From an uncultured Bacteroidales bacterium (GTDB lineage Bacteria; Bacteroidota; Bacteroidia; Bacteroidales; Muribaculaceae): a stretch of 6,077 nucleotides of DNA. The stretch lies in the NCBI GenBank assembly GCA_949123685.1, contig CASBHZ010000119.1, positions 1 through 6,077 of the forward strand. Direction: 5' to 3'. The position numbers and the translations under genes were made by a program. The first letter of the stretch is position 1. Every line of letters starts with the position of its first letter. The notes beneath the pieces were generated by a model. The model was given only the letters and a program-made list of their open reading frames with translations. It was not told the DNA's origin and searched no databases. Shown in pieces: positions 1 to 5,632 of this stretch.

Positions 1-35
1 CGTGACTGGAGTTCAGACGTGTGCTCTTCCGATCT
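1..35. other. Illumina adapter remnant (left end)
   Basis: Bases 2-35 match the reverse complement of the TruSeq index-side adapter (beginning GTGACTGGAGTTCAGACG and ending GCTCTTCCGATCT). The whole 1-35 block is the exact reverse complement of 6032-6066. The native sequence begins at 36. This is a library artefact that should be masked, not a transposon end or terminal repeat. Confidence 0.98.
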
Positions 36-54
36 CAACTCTGTTACTCTTTCA

Positions 55-68
55 GCATCGCAAGATGC
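55..68. other. Small hairpin with GCAA tetraloop
   Basis: GCATC (55-59) and GATGC (64-68) are perfectly complementary around the loop GCAA, a stable GNRA tetraloop. The stem is only 5 bp and no T-run follows on either strand, so an intrinsic terminator is not supported. It sits between copies of the CTCTGTGY octamer and may belong to the end of an upstream transcript, or be chance. Confidence 0.3.
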
Positions 69-116
69 CTCTGTGCCTTTAAAATAAGACATCAATCATT
101 TCACATTAATCCAAAA

Positions 117-140
117 CTCTGTCTCTCTGTGCCTCTGTGT
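117..140 (+). repeat. Three tandem CTCTGTGY octamers
   Basis: Three back-to-back 8-base units at 117-124, 125-132 and 133-140 read CTCTGTCT, CTCTGTGC and CTCTGTGT. A further exact unit, CTCTGTGC, lies at 69-76, and two decayed units lie at 39-54. Both the 69-76 copy and the last tandem copy are followed closely by a TTTAA stretch, so the leader seems to hold a repeated block rather than isolated octamers. The function is unknown. The pattern could be a dispersed intergenic repeat of this genome. Confidence 0.6.
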
Positions 141-246
141 TTAAGATGTTGTATAAAAGGTTGTTATATTTAATTATGTGGTAATATATGAGGGTGTCAA
201 GTCGTAGCTGCTATTCACTGCCAATTTTAAGGCGTGTCGAATCATA

Positions 247-274
247 CTTCTTACCTTATACTTTTTACCTTATC
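247..274 (+). repeat. Pyrimidine-rich heptamer array
   Basis: Four consecutive 7-base units alternate in type: CTTCTTA (247-253), CCTTATA (254-260), CTTTTTA (261-267) and CCTTATC (268-274). This gives a 14-base direct repeat with an exact shared 9-mer, TTACCTTAT, at 251-259 and 265-273. The last unit runs into the left arm of the palindrome at 270-290. The strand is nominal and no function is known. Confidence 0.5.
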
Positions 275-290
275 AAACCAGGTTTGATAA
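270..290. promoter_or_regulatory. Perfect 10+1+10 palindrome, operator-like
   Basis: TTATCAAACC (270-279) is the exact reverse complement of GGTTTGATAA (281-290), around a single central A at 280. Near-zero spacing and perfect symmetry favour a site for a dimeric DNA-binding protein over a transcript hairpin. No T-run follows on either strand, which argues against a terminator. It lies about 120 bp upstream of the rtcB -7 box, far for a simple repressor site but possible for an activator or for a divergent promoter off the contig. It does not share its sequence with the dyad upstream of the WYL gene. Confidence 0.5.
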
Positions 291-410
291 ATGGTGATTT
301 ATCGGATGGAATTGGGAACATCAAACTGAACACCCTACTTACTTATATGATAATTGACGATCTCGATGACTTTTACTTTTGCTGCGTAAAATGGTTGCGC
401 ATCGTTGATA

Positions 411-418
411 TAACTTTG
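411..418 (+). promoter_or_regulatory. rtcB promoter -7 box (TAACTTTG)
   Basis: TAACTTTG matches the Bacteroidetes housekeeping -7 consensus TAnnTTTG and is followed by CA, as is common for these promoters. A -33 TTG at the usual distance is not clear: TTG occurs at 395-397 and 405-407, both too close. The predicted transcript start falls around 422-428. This places the GTG at 421 at or before the start of the message and makes ATG 445, about 20 bases into the transcript, the natural initiation codon. Confidence 0.6.
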
Positions 419-444
419 CAGTGTATACCATAAAGCAACACGAT

Positions 445-1779
445 ATGAAGACAAATGATAATTCGCGTATGGGATCGAACCGCATGTCGGCTGAAAGCTG
501 GTGCGTGGTGGCGAAGCCATCGATACCCGTCGCAATAGAAGGTTATGACGTGAAGATATTCACGGATAATATCGAGGAATCAGCATTGGAGCAGATAAAG
601 GAGCTGCTATCGATAGATGTATTCTCCGATAAGAAGATACGAATTATGCCCGACGTTCATGCCGGTGCAGGGTGCGTAATTGGCTTCACCGGCGATCTCG
701 GAGACAAGGTTATTCCCAATATCGTGGGCGTTGACATCGGGTGTGGCATGCGGGTGCTGAAACTCGGCAAACTCTTGGATATAGATTACCATGCCTTTCA
801 TAAGCATATTCGTGGCAATGTGCCCTCGGGAATGATTGTCCGCGAAGACCGTTTTGGATTCAAGCCCCTTGTCGGTGAGGAAATGGAAATCTATCGCGAG
901 GCGAAAAAGTTTGTCACGGAACTCTACTGTTATCGTGAACTCAAGGATTCCGGACGCATCAACAAGGCAATAGGCTCTCTTGGTGGCGGCAATCACTTCA
1001 TTGAGCTTGATAAAGACGATGAAGGAAACGTTTATCTTGTCATCCATACCGGCTCACGTAATCTCGGCAAGCAGGTAGCCGAAATTTATCAGGCAAAGGC
1101 CGTGAAACATCTGACTGATGGTGCCGATGAGTTTGAGGACTTCATTAAACGCACCATTGAGGAATACAAGGCTGCTGGTCGTCGCTCCGAGTTGCAGTCT
1201 GTCATCAAAAAGATGCACAGGGAGCACCAAGAGGCAGAGCCATCACTCCCCTCTCCGCTTTGCTATGTAGAGGGAAAAGCACGCGAGCAGTATCTCCACG
1301 ACATGCGCCTTTGTCAACGTTGGGCGGTGCTCAACCGCAAGCTAATATCAATACTGCTCATGCGGTTCTTTCCGGAGGTGCCGGTTTTGGAGGAGTTTGA
1401 ATCCGTCCACAACTACATCAGCGATGACAACATCATCCGCAAAGGGTCTATCTCCGCTGCCATTGGGGAGCGTTGTATTATTCCTTTGAATATGCGGGAC
1501 GGTTCATTGCTATGCATGGGTAAAGGCAATCCAGATTGGAACTGTTCAGCACCACACGGAGCAGGACGAGTGTTGAGCCGCACACAGGCATATGAGAAAA
1601 TCACTATGGAAGACTTCGAGGCATCTATGCAGGGCATCTACTCGGAGTCGGTCAACGACTTCACCAGAGATGAATCACCGATGGTATATAAACCCGCTTC
1701 GGAGATAATCGCTAACATAGGTGACACAGTCACTATCGACACAATTATACGTCCAATCTTTAACTTCAAGGCATCATAA
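445..1779 (+). CDS. rtcB: RtcB, GTP-dependent RNA-splicing/repair ligase
   Basis: Cytosolic RtcB joins RNA ends carrying 2',3'-cyclic phosphate or 3'-phosphate to 5'-hydroxyl ends, using GTP and Mn2+ through a histidine-GMP intermediate. From ATG 445 the protein has 444 residues (E. coli RtcB has 408). All signature motifs are visible: MPDVHAG (68-74), VGVDIGCGM with Asp97 and Cys100, GGGNHF with His184, IHTGSRNLG with His201, the His322 of VHNYI, and SAPHGAGR with His371, the expected guanylylated histidine. The active site therefore looks complete. Compared with E. coli there are about 25 extra residues between His201 and His322, in a charged helical stretch. The start is chosen because the upstream in-frame GTG (421) lies at the predicted transcription start; ATGs at 469 and 484 are alternatives that would not remove conserved sequence. 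No rtcA or archease gene is adjacent; a WYL regulator follows. Family assignment is very secure, the exact start less so. Confidence 0.96.
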   Translation: MKTNDNSRMGSNRMSAESWCVVAKPSIPVAIEGYDVKIFTDNIEESALEQIKELLSIDVFSDKKIRIMPDVHAGAGCVIGFTGDLGDKVIPNIVGVDIGCGMRVLKLGKLLDIDYHAFHKHIRGNVPSGMIVREDRFGFKPLVGEEMEIYREAKKFVTELYCYRELKDSGRINKAIGSLGGGNHFIELDKDDEGNVYLVIHTGSRNLGKQVAEIYQAKAVKHLTDGADEFEDFIKRTIEEYKAAGRRSELQSVIKKMHREHQEAEPSLPSPLCYVEGKAREQYLHDMRLCQRWAVLNRKLISILLMRFFPEVPVLEEFESVHNYISDDNIIRKGSISAAIGERCIIPLNMRDGSLLCMGKGNPDWNCSAPHGAGRVLSRTQAYEKITMEDFEASMQGIYSESVNDFTRDESPMVYKPASEIIANIGDTVTIDTIIRPIFNFKAS

Positions 1780-1794
1780 TGAAAACGTTACACT

Positions 1795-1813
1795 CTCCGG
1801 AAGGAGTTTCTTT
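1795..1813 (+). terminator. Weak hairpin plus T-rich run after rtcB
   Basis: CTCC (1795-1798), loop GGAA (1799-1802) and GGAG (1803-1806) form a 4-bp GC-rich stem with a GNRA loop, followed by TTTCTTT (1807-1813). It lies 16 bases after the rtcB stop and ahead of the next promoter, where a partial terminator or attenuator would fit. The stem is short, so this is tentative and read-through is likely. The AAGGAG inside it is too far from any start codon to act as a ribosome site. Confidence 0.25.
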
Positions 1814-1837
1814 AACCTTAATACGTGATTATTATCA

Positions 1838-1862
1838 TCCTGTATCGCAGAATGATACAGGA
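1838..1862. promoter_or_regulatory. 9-7-9 inverted repeat, candidate WYL operator
   Basis: TCCTGTATC (1838-1846) and GATACAGGA (1854-1862) are perfect inverted copies separated by GCAGAAT. The dyad ends 6 bases upstream of the -7 box at 1869-1876, covering where the -33 region would be. A bound dimer would compete with or help RNA polymerase. Inverted repeats at their own promoters are known sites for WYL-family regulators, so autoregulation by the adjacent gene product is the simplest inference. It could also form an RNA hairpin in read-through transcripts from rtcB. Confidence 0.6.
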
Positions 1863-1868
1863 AATGAT

Positions 1869-1876
1869 TAAATTTG
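1869..1876 (+). promoter_or_regulatory. WYL gene promoter -7 box (TAAATTTG)
   Basis: TAAATTTG is an exact match to TAnnTTTG and is followed by C, as at the rtcB promoter. From the end of the box to ATG 1906 is 30 bases, against 27 between the rtcB box and ATG 445, a matching geometry that supports both. No TTG lies at the -33 position; that region is filled by the dyad at 1838-1862. The predicted start near 1880-1886 excludes the in-frame starts at 1825, 1852 and 1864 for transcripts from this promoter. Confidence 0.55.
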
Positions 1877-1905
1877 CGTTGTCATACTTAAAAGCTCAAT
1901 GCGAT

Positions 1906-2808
1906 ATGAACCAACTGCAAAAATACACTTGGCTGATCGACACAATACGCCGTGCCGGAAAAATCTCACATAAGGATTTGTCTGATAAATGGGAACGAAA
2001 CAAAGATTTGAGCGACAGTAAGCCGCTCCATCGTGCCACGTTCAACCGCTGGCGCGACGCTATCTTTGAACAGTTCAGCATCATTATCGACTGTCATAAG
2101 GTGGGCGGCTATCTTTATTATATAGCCAACCCCGAAGACATAGATGAGGATAAGCTGAAGAAATGGATGCTCGATTCCTTTGCTGTGGGCAATCTTATCG
2201 GGAAGAACCTTTCTCTGAAGGGTCGTATCTTAGTTGATGAGATACCATCGGGACGCGATCACTTGACAACTATACTCGAAGCTATGAAAGAGAATAGGAT
2301 TGTCAATATCACCTATCGTCCTTTCAAGAGATCGCAAGGATATACCTTCCCGATTGAACCGTATTGCGTGAAACTGTTTGAAAACCGATGGTATGTGCTT
2401 GCTCGCAATAATCGAGATGAGGTCAAGGTTTATGGTCTTGACCGTCTGGAGGATGTCGAGACTACAGATGGCACATATAAGCTTCCGAAGAACTTTGATC
2501 CCGACAGTTATTTCGCCACAGCTTACGGAGTAGTCATCGGATATGATGTAAAACCGGAGCGCATAGTGATACGAGCTAATGAGAATCACAAACATTACCT
2601 GAAATCACTTCCACTCCACTTCAGTCAACGCATGATTGAGGACTGTGATGAGTATGCAGATTTTGAGTTGTATCTTTCTCCGACTTACGACTTTGTCATG
2701 AAGCTGCTACAGTATGGCCCAATGATAGAGGTAATAAGTCCGGCATCATTGCGCAAGACAATGAAGGGATGGATTTCAGACATGAGTGAACTCTATAAAA
2801 ACGACTGA
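1906..2808 (+). CDS. WYL-domain transcriptional regulator
   Basis: A 300-residue protein with the architecture of WYL-family regulators. It has an N-terminal helical DNA-binding region of winged-helix type (about 5-73, including LHRATFNRWRDAI), then a WYL domain (about 119-194) with NITYRPF, the core W-Y-V at 162-164 in ENRWYVLARN, and VYGLDRLEDVE with the conserved Arg180. A C-terminal WCX-like segment follows (about 216-295, ending ISPASLRKTMKGWISDMSELY). WYL domains are Sm-fold modules thought to sense nucleic acid or nucleotide ligands and control damage, phage-defence and CRISPR genes. Placed directly after rtcB, it probably regulates this locus in response to RNA damage or a related signal, which is an inference. 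ATG 1906 is chosen because the -7 box and dyad lie upstream of it and because MNQLQKYTWLIDTIR is a natural start for this family; an in-frame GTG at 1825 would add 27 residues read through the operator. The next gene follows after a short gap, so the two may be co-transcribed. Confidence 0.9.
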   Translation: MNQLQKYTWLIDTIRRAGKISHKDLSDKWERNKDLSDSKPLHRATFNRWRDAIFEQFSIIIDCHKVGGYLYYIANPEDIDEDKLKKWMLDSFAVGNLIGKNLSLKGRILVDEIPSGRDHLTTILEAMKENRIVNITYRPFKRSQGYTFPIEPYCVKLFENRWYVLARNNRDEVKVYGLDRLEDVETTDGTYKLPKNFDPDSYFATAYGVVIGYDVKPERIVIRANENHKHYLKSLPLHFSQRMIEDCDEYADFELYLSPTYDFVMKLLQYGPMIEVISPASLRKTMKGWISDMSELYKND

Positions 2809-2957
2809 CCGTTTGATATGACCTCACCATAGTTTGGATTCGAAATGATTGTTATCGTGGATATCTGATGAGGAAAGGAAGCGTGTTTTCGACCTATATT
2901 GATTTTGTGGCATCTGTCACTAAAATGATGTCCCCAACAGTTTCTAAAGCTAATAGT

Positions 2958-3983
2958 ATGACAGTAAAAGAATTATTTCTCTCCGTAGGATTCGATAATG
3001 TCCTCGAAGCATTGCGGAATACACATCGCAATGATCGGTCGATAGAAAGTGTTGTCGCTTATAAAGAAGCGTTCGATATTATCTGTCTGACGAAATTTGA
3101 AGGCGATGGTGGCGAAGTGTCATTTGACGTGACTCCCAGTGAGAAATGGTCAGAGCCGCGTGCGTTACCTTTAATTGCCAACAATGTTGAAGGGGATTAC
3201 TGGAAAAACACCGTTGGCAAGACCGTAGTAAAGCCCGATGATAATCCTTTTACAGATGCCGAACTCGCCGGAGCAATCCTTTGGGGTATGACTTTCTACG
3301 GCTTTACCAGACATGCAGGATGGTCTCCGCGTGAAGAACGTTTCACCTCATTTGGTGAAAGGGCTGCCCGCCTTGAACGCAGATTGTATCTGCCCTATAT
3401 CCGGGATAAACGTGAAAAACGTAAATTGAAGAGCAAGGAGGCAATGCCTTACGGAATCGCATTCTCTATGGAGGTGTGGAATCAGATTCATCATGGAGAA
3501 AAGCATCAGAATCGTTCAAAGCGCAAGAGGTTTTATCGTCTCAAAAAGCGCATTGTCGAACTTAGGCATCTCGATAAGCGGCAGCATTTGATTGATACAA
3601 TTCACCAGAAATGTGGTTTTTATGACCCTCAGCTTGAATGTCGGATAATGACAGCCGGAAGCGTCTATGAGACATGGCGTGACTCACATGTTAACGAATT
3701 AGCTTCTCGAACAAACTATCTTGAAGATTTGCTGACAAATTATTTCCCTACGTTCCGCGATATATGCGTAGGCGCAGAGGAATTGCTGATAGTCGCTTAT
3801 ACATCGGAGACGTCACCCTTAACCAACGAAGAGGAACGACACCTACGGTCTATAATACAATTATTTGAGCCAAAAATATCAGTTACATTTATCAAAGGAG
3901 TTGACAATGAAGCAAAAGCCGACATTGCTCTCCAGTTTATAGTCATATTAAGTAAACCAATCAATGATGAAGACGATGACTGA
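2958..3983 (+). CDS. Uncharacterised protein with basic central region
   Basis: I do not recognise a function. From memory it may belong to a Pfam domain of unknown function found in Bacteroidales (possibly DUF6557), which I cannot verify here. The 341-residue product begins MTVKELFLSVGFDNVLEALR, a compact N-terminal part (1-60). Then come an aromatic stretch with AILWGMTFYGFTRHAGW (106-122), a very Lys/Arg-rich middle (about 141-208, with KREKRK and NRSKRKRFYRLKKR) and an acidic C-terminus ending DEDDD. There is no signal peptide or clear membrane segment, so it is likely cytosolic, and the basic section could contact RNA or DNA (inference). An in-frame ATG at 2868 would add 30 residues. ATG 2958 is preferred for its A/T-rich upstream context and protein-like start, but the choice is open. 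No -7 box was found in front; the nearest partial match is TAGTTTG at 2830-2836. It is probably read from the WYL gene promoter. Confidence 0.8.
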   Translation: MTVKELFLSVGFDNVLEALRNTHRNDRSIESVVAYKEAFDIICLTKFEGDGGEVSFDVTPSEKWSEPRALPLIANNVEGDYWKNTVGKTVVKPDDNPFTDAELAGAILWGMTFYGFTRHAGWSPREERFTSFGERAARLERRLYLPYIRDKREKRKLKSKEAMPYGIAFSMEVWNQIHHGEKHQNRSKRKRFYRLKKRIVELRHLDKRQHLIDTIHQKCGFYDPQLECRIMTAGSVYETWRDSHVNELASRTNYLEDLLTNYFPTFRDICVGAEELLIVAYTSETSPLTNEEERHLRSIIQLFEPKISVTFIKGVDNEAKADIALQFIVILSKPINDEDDD

Positions 3984-4036
3984 TTCAGAGTTAGAGTTAT
4001 TTTGTGCCAGACATTCTTAGCTTCATTTCATAGGAC

Positions 4037-5632
4037 ATGGCAAAAAAGGTAAAGTCAAGATCACTTTTCCCATCGACACCGAGGGAGCATATCCGTCAAC
4101 TGATAGCTTGGATGTCACAAGACGTATATGAAAAAGAGCAAATAATAGCTGTGGCTCTACTGTGCGCTGTAGCGAGAGAGAATATATTTCTTCTGGGACC
4201 TCCCGGAACGGCAAAATCAATGGTCGCAAGCCGATTGAAAAAGGTGTTTAAGGATGGCAAATCCTTTGACTATCTGATGTCCCGATTCAGCACCCCCGAT
4301 GAGATTTTCGGTCCTATATCCATCTCACGTCTGAAAAATGATGACAGATACGAAAGGCTTACGACCGGTTATCTGCCGGAGGCAGATGTGATTTTCCTTG
4401 ATGAAATATGGAAGGCAGGGCCCTCTATCCAGAACACTTTACTTACTGTAATCAACGAGCATATTTTCCATAATGGCGGTAAGATTATGCCCACACCGAT
4501 GAAAGTGCTGATTGCAGCCAGTAACGAACTCCCGGCGAAAGATGAAGGATTGGAGGCTCTTTGGGATCGCTTTCTTGTTCGCATGGTATCAAACTGTATA
4601 GAAAGTGATGCTTCATTTTTCAAGATGATAAAAGCATCGGGGTCCGGGCTAAAGGATTTACCGGATTCACTTTATATTACTGATGGCATATATTCCGAGT
4701 GGCAAAAAGAGTCTTGCGCTGTCGAACTTCCTGATTCCGTTATCAGCGCTATAAAAGCTTTACGCAAAAGTCTTTCGGTATTGGAAAAGGAAGATGGGAA
4801 TCAGCTCCGCTATTATGTCTCGGACCGGCGCTGGCGCAAAGCATATAGGCTCATGCAAACTTCGGCGTATCTTAATGGCAGACAGGAGATAAATCTTTCA
4901 GACTATCTACTTCTCACTCATTGTTTCTGGAATGATGAAGAGTGCATACCCAATGTGCTCAATGCCATCACATCGAGTATTTCCGACACCGTAGTAAAAA
5001 GTATGAACAAGATTGACAAGTCGTTGCGACAGATGATGATTCCTGATAAGCAGAAGCCACAGCAGAGTGTTCCTGGGCGTCTCAGTTCAGATTCTACTGA
5101 TTTTGCCGAATATGACTATTTTTATTATCTCGTTGAAAACTATCCTGACGGAGATACTTTCTTCTCAAAATGGGATTATGCGTCACTTACAAATCAGCCA
5201 CGTGATGGTGTGAGATATTATGACACCAAACGAAAGAAAATTATCATTCACTCCCTAATTGCAGGACGTCCATTTGATACAACATCTCAGAATGCATCTA
5301 ATCTTATAAAAGTCAAGATACAGAAATGTCAGAATGGCGCAATAATCGATGGCACTCCATATGCTTTCCGTAAAAAAAGGACAAATCAGCTTAATACTTC
5401 AGAAGTATTGCAGACAACCCCACTCTACCAACGCATTTCCGAAATTCAAAATATGTTCAAAATATGTGTGTCAGAATGGGAAGAGATTGTTACCAATAAT
5501 TTCTCAAATTGCGACAATATTTTCCTTTCGTCTGCCGACCTTGCCTTGGTTAATAGAATGATTAAGGAAGTAAGTGAACTGATCAAGGTAACCGAAGTAA
5601 AGCTCAACAATGTTGTAATGATGATGAAATGA
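4037..5632 (+). CDS. ravA: RavA-type MoxR AAA+ ATPase
   Basis: A 531-residue MoxR-group AAA+ ATPase closely resembling E. coli RavA (498 residues) over its first 330 residues. Visible motifs are Walker A GPPGTAKS (54-61), the RavA-like RFSTPDEIFGP (83-93), GYLPEADVIFLDEIWKAGP spanning Walker B (Asp122, Glu123), sensor 1 in AASNELP (Asn163), the arginine-finger region ALWDRFLVR (Arg178) and sensor 2 in YVSDRRWRKA (Arg264/Arg265). All key residues are present, so it should hydrolyse ATP as a hexamer. The part that is the LARA domain in E. coli is here about 340-455 and looks unrelated in sequence. The C-terminal helices (about 464-525, with NIFLSSADLALVNRMIKEV) again resemble the RavA tail. RavA works with the VWA protein ViaA as a chaperone-like pair; the client here is unknown. 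The 53-bp gap before it holds no convincing promoter, and it overlaps the next gene by 4 bp, so operon membership is likely. Confidence 0.93.
   Translation: MAKKVKSRSLFPSTPREHIRQLIAWMSQDVYEKEQIIAVALLCAVARENIFLLGPPGTAKSMVASRLKKVFKDGKSFDYLMSRFSTPDEIFGPISISRLKNDDRYERLTTGYLPEADVIFLDEIWKAGPSIQNTLLTVINEHIFHNGGKIMPTPMKVLIAASNELPAKDEGLEALWDRFLVRMVSNCIESDASFFKMIKASGSGLKDLPDSLYITDGIYSEWQKESCAVELPDSVISAIKALRKSLSVLEKEDGNQLRYYVSDRRWRKAYRLMQTSAYLNGRQEINLSDYLLLTHCFWNDEECIPNVLNAITSSISDTVVKSMNKIDKSLRQMMIPDKQKPQQSVPGRLSSDSTDFAEYDYFYYLVENYPDGDTFFSKWDYASLTNQPRDGVRYYDTKRKKIIIHSLIAGRPFDTTSQNASNLIKVKIQKCQNGAIIDGTPYAFRKKRTNQLNTSEVLQTTPLYQRISEIQNMFKICVSEWEEIVTNNFSNCDNIFLSSADLALVNRMIKEVSELIKVTEVKLNNVVMMMK

Larger units (their letters stand above)
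36..444. other. Non-coding leader region upstream of rtcB
   Basis: About 410 bases hold no convincing gene. The only open frame on the + strand of any length (188-433, 81 codons) runs through the repeats and the rtcB promoter and resembles no known protein. The region is AT-rich. In order it contains degenerate CTCTGTGY octamers (39-54, 69-76, 117-140), a GNRA-loop hairpin (55-68), pyrimidine heptamers (247-274), a perfect palindrome (270-290) and a -7 promoter box (411-418). No tRNA-like fold or CRISPR repeat was seen. The upstream neighbouring gene lies off the contig. Confidence 0.7.

Noticed and set aside
36..290. CRISPR array or transposon end from the repeats in the leader
   Set aside because: Repeat units are 7-8 bases without spacers of regular length, no transposase or cas gene is present, and the only long inverted repeat is adapter.
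188..433. 81-codon + strand open frame in the leader region
   Set aside because: It reads through the heptamer array, the palindrome and the rtcB promoter, overlaps any rtcB transcript start, and its product resembles no known protein.
607..1047. Opposite-strand open frame of 146 codons inside rtcB
   Set aside because: It is the antisense shadow of a gene with unmistakable RtcB motifs, and its translation has no recognisable domain. The same applies to other antisense frames at 1413-1637, 2230-2595, 4023-4229 and 4369-4623.
1801..1806. AAGGAG as a strong Shine-Dalgarno site
   Set aside because: The nearest start, GTG 1825, is 18 bases beyond it, and the sequence is better explained as one arm of the small hairpin after rtcB.
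2830..2836. TAGTTTG as a promoter -7 box for the unknown gene
   Set aside because: It is one base short of TAnnTTTG and has no TTG at the expected distance, so it is noted only as a partial match.
5349..5561. 70-codon + strand frame inside ravA in another frame
   Set aside because: It lies wholly within the well-supported ravA frame, and its product shows no family likeness.
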